Of a DNA stretch of 64,000 nt, positions 19,496-28,219 are shown piece by piece. Position numbers and translations under genes: made by a program. Under the pieces are notes generated by a model. It did no database searches. It saw only the letters and a list, made by a program, of their open reading frames with translations, and was not told the origin of the DNA. The stretch is from Glaciecola amylolytica (GTDB taxonomy: Bacteria > Bacteroidota > Bacteroidia > Flavobacteriales_D > Crocinitomicaceae), in the NCBI GenBank assembly GCA_003856375.1, contig CP034120.1, positions 2,542,001-2,606,000 on the forward strand, in the 5' to 3' direction. Positions within the stretch are counted from its first letter, which is position 1. Each line of letters begins with the position of its first letter.

Positions 19496-19981
19496 ATGAA
19501 ATACATCCTTGGTTTTTACCTCATCCTGACATCTTTCTTCGCTTCCGCGCAGGTCGATACGAATTCTGATCTATACAAAACCATTCTTTCCCAAGACAGT
19601 TTGCTTTTTCAGGTCGGATTCAACACTTGCAATATTGCCCGGTTTGATGCGTTGTTGAGTGAAAAATTCGAGTTTTTTCATGACATAGGAGGGATTTCCG
19701 ACAAGACAAAGTTTTTAAGCGACCTGAAAACCGGTTTGTGCAAATCTCCCGGAACCTATCAATCCAGAAGAGAATTAATCTCCGGAAGCACAAAGGTTTT
19801 TCCATTGTATGAAAACGGGAAACTGTATGGAGCAATTCAATATGGCGAACACCGTTTTTATGAGTCGATGAATGGGAAAGAACGATTTGCCAGTACCGCA
19901 AAGTTTACCCATGTCTGGATTTTGGAAAACGGGACCTGGAAACTGAACAAAGGTTTGAGTTATGATCATCGGGAAAATTAA
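19496..19981 (+). CDS. Exported DUF4440-type (NTF2-like) protein
   Basis: 161 residues with a signal peptide (1-18, FASAQ). The mature part fits the NTF2-like/DUF4440 fold: an early helix containing NTCNIARFDALLSEKFEFFHD, central sheets, and an end reading THVWILENGTWKLNKGLSYDH, the usual closing strand of the family. Members include scaffolds and small hydrolases, so no reaction can be assigned. It stands alone between recF (divergent) and an unrelated gene pair. The export signal suggests a periplasmic location. Confidence 0.8.
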   Translation: MKYILGFYLILTSFFASAQVDTNSDLYKTILSQDSLLFQVGFNTCNIARFDALLSEKFEFFHDIGGISDKTKFLSDLKTGLCKSPGTYQSRRELISGSTKVFPLYENGKLYGAIQYGEHRFYESMNGKERFASTAKFTHVWILENGTWKLNKGLSYDHREN

Positions 19982-20071
19982 TTGCGGATTTAAAAGTTCT
20001 GTCTTATTGAAAAACCGATCAATTAAACCCGGTAAATTGTAATTTTAAATGAGCAACAAACAAATCCTAAC

Positions 20072-20662
20072 ATGAAATCCGAAATCAAATACATCGAACT
20101 AAAAACAGATTACAACCACGATGGTCCTGCATGGATTGGATTGGTGAGTTTCTCTAAGAGCGGGAGAACAATCTATTTTAATGGAAAAGCCTTTCAAAGA
20201 ATCGGTTCAGATAGAATGCGCGGGAATTTTTTCGATATAGAAAGTGGTGAAGAATATTGGATTTCAGGAGTAAAAAAAGATCAAACCGACAGACACCAAT
20301 TCGGAAATGGAAAAATCCATGTGGAAGAACGCATCGTGGATGATTACCTGAGCTTAACGAATCAAAAGACATTGGATAAATCGAAATTTTCTGTGTGTAA
20401 AGTCGATGAAGTGATTCCTGTTGCTCGAATCAATGAAATCGAAAACACAAAATACGACGAGTCTGATTCTGAAATTGATCCTAACCGACGATTTCTAAAC
20501 CCAAGTGAATTATCCGAAATAGAGTTAGACTATTTTATTGAATATCACCGGGATAATTCCATTCAAGGGATGTATCTGAAAGGAAGAAAAACACATCGGA
20601 ATTTCATGAATGAGTTACTTCTCGAAAAAGAAAAAAGGTCCGCTAAAACAAGTAATGTTTGA
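20072..20662 (+). CDS. Hypothetical cytoplasmic protein, coupled to an SRPBCC gene
   Basis: 196 residues, with no signal peptide or membrane segment. The N-terminal half is beta-rich: WIGLVSFSKSGRTIYFNG, then EYWISGVKKDQTDRH. It resembles small Bacteroidota proteins of unknown function found near AHSA1/SRPBCC genes; I cannot name a family. The C-terminal half is charged and helical (PSELSEIELDYFIEYHRDN). Its TGA overlaps the ATG of the next gene by one base, so the two are translationally coupled. Confidence 0.75.
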   Translation: MKSEIKYIELKTDYNHDGPAWIGLVSFSKSGRTIYFNGKAFQRIGSDRMRGNFFDIESGEEYWISGVKKDQTDRHQFGNGKIHVEERIVDDYLSLTNQKTLDKSKFSVCKVDEVIPVARINEIENTKYDESDSEIDPNRRFLNPSELSEIELDYFIEYHRDNSIQGMYLKGRKTHRNFMNELLLEKEKRSAKTSNV

Positions 20663-21111
20663 TGATGTTTGAAGGAATAAAAAGATCAATTTTAATCAAT
20701 TCCCCGCTTTCAAAAGTTTGGGAGCATTTGACTGCTCCGGAGCTCATGCAACAATGGATGGGCGATCCGGAAATGCAAATTGAGATCGTAACGGACTGGA
20801 AAACCGGAAAACCGTTTGTCGTGAAGGGTTTTCATCACGCTCATTTTGAAAATCACGGAAAGATCCTGCAATTGGAGTCCGAAAGTATTTTTCAGTACAG
20901 TCATCTGAGTTCACTCTCAGATTTGCCGGATGAAGCAGAAAATTACACGATCATCACTTTTCAATTGAAAGAAACGAATGGGCAAACGGAATTGACTGTT
21001 GAAGCAGACAACTTCCCTACCGAATCTATTTACAAGCATTGGGAGTTTTATTGGAATGGGACGATGCACTTACTAAAGGACTTAATTGAAAAAGGAAAAT
21101 TCAAAAATTGA
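20662..21111 (+). CDS. SRPBCC/AHSA1-family START-like domain protein
   Basis: 149 residues from the ATG at 20662. An upstream in-frame TTG at 20659 and a second ATG at 20665 are less and equally likely starts. IKRSILINSPLSKVWEHLT and the following PELMQQWMGDPE are the classic opening of the AHSA1 branch of the SRPBCC superfamily. The long C-terminal helix (HWEFYWNGTMHLLKDLIEK) closes the ligand pocket. Such proteins bind hydrophobic ligands or act as Hsp90-activator-like folds; the ligand is unknown. It is coupled to the preceding hypothetical gene by a one-base stop/start overlap. Confidence 0.85.
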   Translation: MMFEGIKRSILINSPLSKVWEHLTAPELMQQWMGDPEMQIEIVTDWKTGKPFVVKGFHHAHFENHGKILQLESESIFQYSHLSSLSDLPDEAENYTIITFQLKETNGQTELTVEADNFPTESIYKHWEFYWNGTMHLLKDLIEKGKFKN

Positions 21112-21221
21112 AAAGAGAATAAATAGAAAGGACAATATTTTCAACTGCAAATTCAGTATTGCGTGTAATTCATAAAGACTCTGGCAAAATTCTTGCTACT
21201 TTCACCAAAAATCTGAGTGAT

Positions 21222-21680
21222 ATGAAATTAATGATCTTCCTTGCTGTTCTGCTATCTGTTTTCACTGCTTGTGAAACACCCAAAAAAGTTGTTTCTGATG
21301 ATACGATTATCAGCATCACTCACGGAACCAATTTTGGACATTGCAGAGGATACTGCAGAAAAGAAGTGGTTTTCTCAGAAGATCAGATGCTTTATGTCGA
21401 ATCCGGTGTTGACCCGGCAGCTACGCCTGTAAAAACAAAAAAGTTTGACAACTCATTGAAAGAATGGTCCAAATTGGTTGATCCGCTTGATTTGAAGAAA
21501 TTCAACAACATGAAGGAAAGCTATGGCTGTCCTGACTGTGCAGACGGAGGTTCCGAATACATTGAAATTAAGACAATGAAAGGCACAAAACGCGTTACTA
21601 TCGAATATGGAACAGCGTTTCCGGATTTAGAACCCTTGCTTACAGAATTGCGCTCACAACGTAAAAAAGTAGAGGAGTAA
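21222..21680 (+). CDS. Small lipoprotein with a CxGYC motif
   Basis: 152 residues from the ATG at 21222. In-frame upstream codons back to a TTG at 21159 are probably not used, because the ATG opens a clean lipoprotein signal (MKLMIFLAVLLSVFTAC, Cys17). The mature part has GHCRGYCRKEV and, later, YGCPDCADGG, giving four cysteines in two pairs that could form disulfides or bind metal. The first motif loosely recalls the DUF6438 family; this is a weak resemblance. It is probably anchored in the outer membrane facing the periplasm. Function unknown. Confidence 0.75.
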   Translation: MKLMIFLAVLLSVFTACETPKKVVSDDTIISITHGTNFGHCRGYCRKEVVFSEDQMLYVESGVDPAATPVKTKKFDNSLKEWSKLVDPLDLKKFNNMKESYGCPDCADGGSEYIEIKTMKGTKRVTIEYGTAFPDLEPLLTELRSQRKKVEE

Positions 21681-21738
21681 ACCTTTCGTCCGAATCCGTT
21701 TAAACTTATTCCCGCTTTTCTTCATACCAATTGATTTA

Positions 21739-21752
21739 TTGACCTATATCAA
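21739..21752. promoter_or_regulatory. FNR/CRP-type box upstream of the DUF2798-Crp/Fnr pair
   Basis: TTGAC-CTAT-ATCAA differs at one base from the FNR consensus TTGAT-N4-ATCAA. It lies 59 bp before the DUF2798 ATG. A -7-like CAACTTTG (21775-21782) would place its centre near -43, close to the class II activator position. Confidence 0.45.
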
Positions 21753-21771
21753 AGTTTAAGATAAAGAAGCT

Positions 21772-21785
21772 CTGCAACTTTGCAG
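21772..21785. repeat. Perfect 6-bp inverted repeat overlapping the presumed -7 region
   Basis: CTGCAA-CT-TTGCAG. It overlaps the -7-like CAACTTTG ahead of the DUF2798 gene and could be an operator half-site pair or a start-site hairpin. Confidence 0.4.
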
Positions 21786-21810
21786 CACATTTATTTTAAA
21801 CATCTAAACA

Positions 21811-22035
21811 ATGAAGAAAAAACATTTTAAGTACGTCAACACACTGTTTGTTGTTGTACCAATGACATTAATCATGGCTTTTGTGGGGCTGATGCGGAAT
21901 TACGGTTTCGGTGAAGATTGGTTCCTGAAATTTCTGAAAGCCTGGAGTATCATGCTTCCCGTAGCTTATGCCGCAGCCTTTATGATTATTCCAAACGCCA
22001 GAAAATTGGCTGAAAAGATCGCCGCAAAATCTTAA
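21811..22035 (+). CDS. DUF2798 two-helix membrane protein
   Basis: 74 residues. Two hydrophobic helices (about 8-26 and 40-60) flank a short loop, and the tail is basic (PNARKLAEKIAAKS), as in the DUF2798 family of small inner-membrane proteins. Function is unknown in all members I know. It precedes a Crp/Fnr-type regulator by 6 bp, suggesting that both respond to the same signal. Confidence 0.82.
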   Translation: MKKKHFKYVNTLFVVVPMTLIMAFVGLMRNYGFGEDWFLKFLKAWSIMLPVAYAAAFMIIPNARKLAEKIAAKS

Positions 22036-22041
22036 ATTAGC

Positions 22042-22626
22042 ATGAACAGACAAATCATGCAGGAAGAACTTATTCGGTATATCACAGACAGAATAGAAGT
22101 AAATGAGGAAGAATTAGCGGTCATTCTCTCGTATTTCAAACCCTTGAATCTGAAGAAAAACGAACAAGTACTTTTCCAGGGACAAAACAGTCAACAGACT
22201 TTTTTTGTCGGCAAAGGTTGTCTGAGAATCTATTTTATCAATGAAGACGGGCAGGAATCAACCCGCTATTTTGCTTTTGAAAATCAGTTTGCAACAGCCT
22301 TGGTCAGTTTCATAACAAGGAATACCTCCGATGAATTGATTCAAGCTGTTGAAAATACTGAATTACTCTACATTACCGACCAGGATTTCCATCATCTGCT
22401 TGCAACGATTCCGCAATGGGAAAAATTCTACCGCATTTATCTGGAAAAGGCTTATGTGAACAACACCAACCGTTTAATGTCTTTTCTGACTCTGGACGCC
22501 GCAAAAAAATACCGCCAATTACTGGAAGAAAACCCGATTATTGTGAAACGATTACCCAATAAGCTGGTAGCTTCGTATCTGAATATTTCCCAGGAAACAC
22601 TCAGCAGACTTAAATCAAAGATCTGA
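22042..22626 (+). CDS. Crp/Fnr-family transcription regulator
   Basis: 194 residues. An N-terminal cyclic-nucleotide-binding-like beta-roll (about 25-120) is followed by a long dimer helix and a short C-terminal HTH. The last helix reads SQETLSRLKSKI. E185, S188 and R189 match the spacing of the FNR recognition residues (ExxSR) rather than the CRP set (RExxGR). There is only one cysteine (C60), so the FNR iron-sulfur cluster is absent; the ligand is unknown. A TTGAC-N4-ATCAA box lies upstream of the two-gene unit, consistent with autoregulation. This is inference from motif matching. Confidence 0.9.
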   Translation: MNRQIMQEELIRYITDRIEVNEEELAVILSYFKPLNLKKNEQVLFQGQNSQQTFFVGKGCLRIYFINEDGQESTRYFAFENQFATALVSFITRNTSDELIQAVENTELLYITDQDFHHLLATIPQWEKFYRIYLEKAYVNNTNRLMSFLTLDAAKKYRQLLEENPIIVKRLPNKLVASYLNISQETLSRLKSKI

Positions 22627-22718
22627 TTCCGGGTTGTCAGCCATCGTAAAATCACCTCTCTCTTTTCTCACTCTGAACGTTTTTCCATTCTGGTTGTAAC
22701 AACAAAAAAACAGCGACC

Positions 22719-23837
22719 ATGAAAACAATACTCTTATTCCTGACTGTTTGCATCAGCTCAGTTTCCTTTTCGCAACTTCATCCCAGCGACGAACTTCGAA
22801 AAATCCAGATTGCCATTTTGTTTGATACCTCCGGAAGTATGGAGGGTTTAATTGATCAGGCGAAATCTACCATCTGGAAAATCGTGAATACAGCTTCCAA
22901 AATGACGGAAAAAGGAAAAGCTCCTTCATTGGAAATTGCACTTTATGATTATGGCAATGATGAAATCAAAACTCCCAACTGGATTCGGAAGAGAACGGAT
23001 CTGATTGCCGATTTGGATTCCATTTCAGGACAATTATTTTCCCTGCATACCAATGGTGGTTCTGAGTATTGCGCTGCTGTGATCGAATCGTCTGTCAATG
23101 ATCTGAATTGGTCAACCAAACCTTCGGATCTGCGCATGATTTACATTGCAGGAAATGAGCCTTTCAATCAAGGACCGATCGATTACAAGAAAATCCTGAA
23201 AATGGCTGCAGCGAAAAACATTGTGGTCAATACCATTTACTGCGGTCCATACGATCAAGGAGTTCGCGAACTTTGGTACGACGGTTCTTTGATGTCGCAG
23301 GGAACTTACTTTAACATTGATTCCGATCAGAAAGTTCCGCAAATCAGTACTCCTTATGATCAGCAAATCATCATCGAAAACGATTCCCTTAACAAAACAT
23401 ATGTTGGTTATGGTTCTTTAGGAAGACAGCGTTTCGGCAAGCAAGCCGAAGAAGACAACAATGCAAAACTTCAGGGAGTTGCCGTGATGTCGGAGCGTGC
23501 TGCTGCAAAATCGAATTCCAATTATAAGAATGCTTCCTGGGATTTGGTTGATGGTTTTGATCTGGGAAATGTAAAACTGGACAGCATTCGTGAGCAGGAT
23601 TTACCGAAAGAATTGCAAGGAAAAACGAAAGAACAACAAATCCAATACATTGAAGATAAAAAGGCAGACCGGATCAAGTATCAGAACAATATCAGCGATC
23701 TGTCCAAAAAACGGGAAGCTTATATTGAAGCCGAGCTCAAAAAAATGAGCGAATCGGGAACCCAAAAAGACTTTGGCTCTGCAATTATTGAATCCTTAGT
23801 TACTACCGCACAAAAGAATGGATTCACGATTGAGTAG
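22719..23837 (+). CDS. Exported von Willebrand factor A domain protein
   Basis: 372 residues with a signal peptide (1-19, SVSFSQ). The vWA domain starts at residue 30, and DTSGS at 36-40 is the MIDAS metal-binding motif. Later GGSEYCAAVI and DLRMIYIAGNEPF fit the rest of the Rossmann-like fold. The C-terminal ~100 residues are charged and helical, probably coiled coil (KEQQIQYIEDKKADRIKYQ). A metal-dependent binding role in the periplasm or on the surface is likely; the partner is unknown. It is followed by a clear terminator and is probably monocistronic. Confidence 0.87.
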   Translation: MKTILLFLTVCISSVSFSQLHPSDELRKIQIAILFDTSGSMEGLIDQAKSTIWKIVNTASKMTEKGKAPSLEIALYDYGNDEIKTPNWIRKRTDLIADLDSISGQLFSLHTNGGSEYCAAVIESSVNDLNWSTKPSDLRMIYIAGNEPFNQGPIDYKKILKMAAAKNIVVNTIYCGPYDQGVRELWYDGSLMSQGTYFNIDSDQKVPQISTPYDQQIIIENDSLNKTYVGYGSLGRQRFGKQAEEDNNAKLQGVAVMSERAAAKSNSNYKNASWDLVDGFDLGNVKLDSIREQDLPKELQGKTKEQQIQYIEDKKADRIKYQNNISDLSKKREAYIEAELKKMSESGTQKDFGSAIIESLVTTAQKNGFTIE

Positions 23838-23876
23838 AAAAAAGCCCCGGTGTTTATCGGGGCTTTTCTTTTTTAT
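23838..23876 (+). terminator. Intrinsic terminator after the vWA gene
   Basis: AAAAAGCCCCGG and CGGGGCTTTT pair around a short loop and are followed by a T-rich tract. Confidence 0.88.
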
Positions 23877-24011
23877 CTGATTCCACTGAAAGTTCCGTAC
23901 ATCTAATCATTATCAATGCAGACACCTGCGTTCATCCACGGGAAACAAAACTTACAATTATTTCCTGCAAAACTCACTCTTTTTCTATCTTTATCTTTAC
24001 AAGATTGAAGC

Positions 24012-24521
24012 ATGATTGAATTTGAAACGAGTATCCAATCCCTTGACTGGCTGAATTACTGGTTCGTTGAACTTACGCCGGATATTTTAGCCCAACTTCC
24101 CGGCCGGAAAGAAAAAGGAGATTTCAATCAGCGTCTGCTTATTACCCTCGATTCCAAAATTCAGTGGCAAGCCGGAGTTTTAGCACTGGGCGAAGGAAGC
24201 GGATTAATTACCGTGCAGCAAAACCGCCTGAAGAAACTCGGTAAAACACTGGGCGACTCAGTGCTTGTTCAATTGGAAAAAGACGAGTCCGAATTTGGTG
24301 TTCCGCTTGCAGAAGAGCTCATCGAATACTGGGATCAGGTTCCCGAAGCAAAAATGCGTTTCGATGCCCTCACTCCCGGAATGAAACGCTACATCTTAAA
24401 CTATGTCGACACCGCAAAATCAAAAGAAAAGAGAGCCGAACGAGCACACTTACTGATGTCAAACTTGTTGTTAGCACCTCAAGGAAAGGAAACATTTCGG
24501 TTTTTACTGGGAAAATATTAG
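24012..24521 (+). CDS. DUF1905/YdeI (OmpD-associated)-family protein
   Basis: 169 residues, with no signal peptide. The N-terminal half (about 1-95) forms the DUF1905 beta-barrel, and the C-terminal half holds the YdeI-type helical motif with LTPGMKRYILNYVDTAKSKEKRAER. Proteins with these two domains are common in Bacteroidota and of unknown biochemical role. It stands alone, with two overlapping TATCTTTA elements (23986-23999) just upstream that may serve as a -7 region. Confidence 0.83.
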   Translation: MIEFETSIQSLDWLNYWFVELTPDILAQLPGRKEKGDFNQRLLITLDSKIQWQAGVLALGEGSGLITVQQNRLKKLGKTLGDSVLVQLEKDESEFGVPLAEELIEYWDQVPEAKMRFDALTPGMKRYILNYVDTAKSKEKRAERAHLLMSNLLLAPQGKETFRFLLGKY

Positions 24522-24544
24522 CGTGTTTCTTCATTCGAATCTAT

Positions 24545-24552
24545 TAAATTTG
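24545..24552 (+). promoter_or_regulatory. -7 element of the cysteine desulfurase gene
   Basis: TAAATTTG matches TAnnTTTG exactly and lies 15 nt before the ATG. No clear -33 TTG is present. Confidence 0.4.
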
Positions 24553-24567
24553 TAATAAAAAAAGTCA

Positions 24568-25707
24568 ATGCGAGTATATTTAGACAATGCCGCAACTACT
24601 CCACTTGCGAAAGAAGTTGCAGAAGCCATGATCCCTGTTTTACAAAATGAATTCGGAAATCCGTCTTCAACACACTTTTATGGCCGTCAAACAAAAGCAT
24701 TGATCGAAACTTCCCGTCGTTCGATTGCAAAACAATTGAACTGCTCTCCGAATGAGTTGATTTTCACTTCCGGAGGAACGGAGGCCGATAATATCGCATT
24801 GAATACCGCTGTTTATCAATTAGGTGTAAAACGCATTATCTCTACCACTATTGAGCATCATGCGGTGTGCCACACCGTTGAACATTTAGCTGAAAAACAA
24901 GGAATCGAAGCCGTTTGGCTGACAATCGATTCCAAAGGAAATATCGATTTAAAAGAGCTTGAATCTTATTTGAAAGACGAAAAACCGACTTTGGTTTCTT
25001 TGATGCACGCAAACAATGAGATCGGAACATTGACTCCAATTGAAAAAGTGAGCGAGCTTTGCAAAAGATACAACGCTTATTTCCATACGGATACCGTTCA
25101 AACCATGGGGCATTATGCATTCGACCTGGAAAAACTGGGAATCGATTTCATCACTTGTGCTGCACATAAATTTCACGGACCGAAAGGAATCGGATTCCTG
25201 TACGCAAACAAACGCATCAAAACAGATGTATTGATTCATGGCGGTGCGCAGGAACGCGGATTGCGCGGTGGAACTGAAAACGTATACGGAATCGTTGGTT
25301 TGGCAAAAGCAATGGAATTGGCATACAGTCATTTGGAAGAACATCAAAAGCATGTTCAGGGATTGAAGTCTTATATGATCGAACGGTTGAAAGCAGTTCT
25401 TTCTGATGTTACTTTCCACGGAGAAACCGATCCTGACAAAAGTTTGTATACGGTTTTAAATGTATGTCTTCCGGCTACTGAAAAATCAGGAATGCTGTTG
25501 TTTACACTTGATTTGAAAGGTGTTGCTTGTTCCGGTGGTTCTGCCTGTTCTTCAGGGGCAACAAAAGGTTCGCACGTTTTGGAAGGAATTCAGGCGGATC
25601 ATACCAGACCAAATGCACGTTTTTCGTTTTCGCGCTATACAACCAAAGAAGAAATTGATTTCGCAATCGAGCAGCTTGAAGCCATTTATGAGAAAGTCTT
25701 AGTTTAA
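24568..25707 (+). CDS. Cysteine desulfurase, NifS/IscS class
   Basis: 379 residues. It is a PLP enzyme that takes sulfur from cysteine to form alanine and an enzyme persulfide for Fe-S clusters or thio-modified tRNA. YLDNAATTP opens the fold, K201 in CAAHKFHGPKG binds PLP, and C327 in GGSACSSG is the persulfide cysteine on a long class I loop. Length and loop fit NifS/IscS rather than SufS. No scaffold or other isc genes are adjacent, so the sulfur acceptor cannot be inferred. Confidence 0.94.
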   Translation: MRVYLDNAATTPLAKEVAEAMIPVLQNEFGNPSSTHFYGRQTKALIETSRRSIAKQLNCSPNELIFTSGGTEADNIALNTAVYQLGVKRIISTTIEHHAVCHTVEHLAEKQGIEAVWLTIDSKGNIDLKELESYLKDEKPTLVSLMHANNEIGTLTPIEKVSELCKRYNAYFHTDTVQTMGHYAFDLEKLGIDFITCAAHKFHGPKGIGFLYANKRIKTDVLIHGGAQERGLRGGTENVYGIVGLAKAMELAYSHLEEHQKHVQGLKSYMIERLKAVLSDVTFHGETDPDKSLYTVLNVCLPATEKSGMLLFTLDLKGVACSGGSACSSGATKGSHVLEGIQADHTRPNARFSFSRYTTKEEIDFAIEQLEAIYEKVLV

Positions 25708-25767
25708 TTCAAGATGTAAAAGGACTGAATGTCAGAACATTTTTGCATTTTTAATTTTTGAATTGAT

Positions 25768-27054
25768 ATGAAACAGATCCTGCTCCTACTTACATTTCTC
25801 CTCGGATTTTCGCATCTGAAGGCTCAGACTTATTTTCCTCCGCTTGTAGGAACAACCTGGAGCACCACCAATCCGGCAACGCTCGGCTGGTGTCAGGATT
25901 CTATCGACAAACTATATGATTGGCTGGAAGAAAGTGATTCAAAAGCATTCATTGTTCTGAAAGACGGGAAAATCGTATTGGAAAAATATTTCGGAACCTT
26001 TACCGCAGATAGTTTTTACGTTTGGAACTCGGCCGGAAAAACGCTCACCGCTTATGCAGTCGGAATTGCGCAACACGAAGGCTTGTTGGATATTGATGAT
26101 TCGACCAGTCATTATCTAGGTAGCGGATGGACCAACCTGACTACGGCACAGGAAAATGCTATTACGATCAAAAATCAGCTGACGATGACGAGCGGTTTGG
26201 ATGATGCCGTTCCCGATATGAATTGCACCGATCCTGCTTGTTTGACTTATAAAGCCACTCCGGGAACACGCTGGGCATATCACAATGCTCCTTATACTCT
26301 TCTTGATTCTGTGATTGAAGTTGCAACCGGAATGAGTCTGAGTTCCTGGGTTGCGCAAAAGATCGGAGTCAAAATCGGAATGACCGGTTTGTATGTTTCT
26401 GCCGGATACAATAAGATATTCGTTTCCAAACCAAGAAGCATGGCGCGTTTCGGATTGTTGCTTTCTCAGGATGGTTATTGGAACGGAAATGCCGTTCTCC
26501 CCGATCTGACGTTCCTCAATGAAATGCGAAACAGCAGTCAGAGCTTGAATAAATCGTATGGTTATCTGACCTGGCTCAACGGAAAACCTTCCTTTATGCT
26601 TCCTCAATCTCAGTTTGTTTTCACCGGAAGTTTGATGCCCAATGCTCCGGCTGATGTGTATGCTGCTGAAGGAAAAAACGGACAGATTATCAATGTTTCC
26701 CCATCAGACGGATTGGTTTTGGTCAGAATGGGAAGCAGTTTAGGAAATAATCTGGTCGGAACCACTTACAATGATACGATTTGGCAATACATGAACCGTT
26801 TGGTTTGTACGGCAGGTTTGGAGAGCAATTCGTTAGATCAGATTCAGGTATCTCCCAATCCGACAAATGGCTTGTTGAAACTTTCAAATTTGGTCGGTGA
26901 CGAGATTTTCGAACTAAAAAACCAAGTCGGTCAAGCAGTTACGTTTCAACAAATTGGAAACGAAATTTATTTTTCCGAATCTCAAAAAGGAGTTTATTTC
27001 CTCACAATTCACAGAGAAAACAATACAAAAACTTTGAAAGTCATACGCAATTAG
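25768..27054 (+). CDS. Secreted serine hydrolase (beta-lactamase class C fold) with T9SS tail
   Basis: 428 residues with a signal peptide (1-20, HLKAQ). S88-A-G-K91 is the SxxK catalytic motif of the class C/AmpC-like serine hydrolase fold, and Y171-H-N173 is the second YxN motif. From about residue 360, SPNPTNGLLKLSN through TKTLKVIRN is a T9SS type A sorting domain, so the enzyme is exported through T9SS. Such enzymes are usually esterases or peptidases; a beta-lactamase role is not implied. The next gene begins 25 bp downstream but has its own -7-like box. Confidence 0.88.
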   Translation: MKQILLLLTFLLGFSHLKAQTYFPPLVGTTWSTTNPATLGWCQDSIDKLYDWLEESDSKAFIVLKDGKIVLEKYFGTFTADSFYVWNSAGKTLTAYAVGIAQHEGLLDIDDSTSHYLGSGWTNLTTAQENAITIKNQLTMTSGLDDAVPDMNCTDPACLTYKATPGTRWAYHNAPYTLLDSVIEVATGMSLSSWVAQKIGVKIGMTGLYVSAGYNKIFVSKPRSMARFGLLLSQDGYWNGNAVLPDLTFLNEMRNSSQSLNKSYGYLTWLNGKPSFMLPQSQFVFTGSLMPNAPADVYAAEGKNGQIINVSPSDGLVLVRMGSSLGNNLVGTTYNDTIWQYMNRLVCTAGLESNSLDQIQVSPNPTNGLLKLSNLVGDEIFELKNQVGQAVTFQQIGNEIYFSESQKGVYFLTIHRENNTKTLKVIRN

Positions 27055-27079
27055 TGGAAAAATCCACTAAATTTAGCCT

Positions 27080-28219
27080 ATGCCCAACACAAAAAGACAT
27101 ATTCTCATCATGAGTTCATGGTTTCCTACGCGTATCGATCCTTACGCAGGAAATTTTGTAGAGCGTTTTGCACACCTGCTTTCGGATACTTACGAAGTAA
27201 CCGTGTTGCATACCATGGGCGACAAAAATTGTTCTTCCATTGAAGTGGATGACCAGCAGGTAGAAAATTTACGGATCATCCGGATTTATCATCGCATTGC
27301 CAGTAATCGTTTCATTCATTGGTGGCTGCAGCGAAAAGCATTGCGAAAAGGATTGCTGATGCTGGATCATATTGATCTGATCTTTGCACACGTTTTTCTT
27401 CCCCGCGCCATGCAGTTTGCCCGCGTGCAACGCTACTTTCATGTTCCCCTGATTGTGATGGAACACGGTTCCTATTACCGGAAAAAACTACGGAAGAATT
27501 TTCTTTCCCTTCACCAACAGGTAATCAAACGGGGAAGCAGACATACCAGTGAAATTGTCGCTGTTTCAAATGTCCTCAGAAGTGATATGAAACCTCTTTT
27601 TCCAACGACCAAGATTCAGGTGATTCCCAATTTTGTTGATGAACAGATTTTTACTCTGAGAGATACCAATCCGGTGGAACGAAAAAAATTCATTCATATT
27701 TCCACGCTCGACAAAAACACTAAAAATCCGGTTTTTCTCTTTGACGGTTTCCTGAATGCGTATCTGGAATCGGGTAAAACGATCAGTTTAACGGTTGTTT
27801 CGGATCAGAATACCGATGAATGGGAAAGATGGGCAAAAATAAACAGCTGTTCTGATGCAATCACCTTTACCGGTCCTTGCGAATGGGATGAAGTGAGCCA
27901 GTTATTAAAAGAACACGATGCGCTGATTCTGACCTCCGAATACGAAACATTCAGTATTGTGATTGCGGAAGCCTGGCTGACCGGAACTCCTGTTATTTCA
28001 ACTGCTGTGGGAATTGCTGCAAATATGACAGAAGCATTGGGAATTCAAATCGAACAAAACAATATTTCGGATCTGAAACGCGCTATTCTGAGTATGGTAA
28101 GCGGAAATGTACAATACGACAAAGAATTCCTCCGCACTTTCGGAATGCAGTTCTCAAAAGAAAGCGTCAAAAATCAATTGATCGAGTTGTTCAATAAGCA
28201 TTTTATTATTTATGAATAA
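27080..28219 (+). CDS. Glycosyltransferase, GT4 family
   Basis: 379 residues, with no signal peptide. It has a GT-B fold: an N-terminal domain opening with HILIMSSWFPTRIDPYAGNFVERF and a C-terminal donor domain with ISTLDKNTKNP. EYETFSIVIAEAW carries the E-x7-E motif that holds the nucleotide sugar. It transfers a sugar to a glycan or lipid on the cytoplasmic face of the inner membrane; donor and acceptor are not determinable. Its 3' end overlaps the next gene by 8 bp. Confidence 0.92.
   Translation: MPNTKRHILIMSSWFPTRIDPYAGNFVERFAHLLSDTYEVTVLHTMGDKNCSSIEVDDQQVENLRIIRIYHRIASNRFIHWWLQRKALRKGLLMLDHIDLIFAHVFLPRAMQFARVQRYFHVPLIVMEHGSYYRKKLRKNFLSLHQQVIKRGSRHTSEIVAVSNVLRSDMKPLFPTTKIQVIPNFVDEQIFTLRDTNPVERKKFIHISTLDKNTKNPVFLFDGFLNAYLESGKTISLTVVSDQNTDEWERWAKINSCSDAITFTGPCEWDEVSQLLKEHDALILTSEYETFSIVIAEAWLTGTPVISTAVGIAANMTEALGIQIEQNNISDLKRAILSMVSGNVQYDKEFLRTFGMQFSKESVKNQLIELFNKHFIIYE

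Noticed and set aside
25768-27054. Beta-lactamase resistance gene
   Set aside because: It has the class C fold but also a T9SS tail; the motifs are equally those of esterases and peptidases. No resistance claim is supported.
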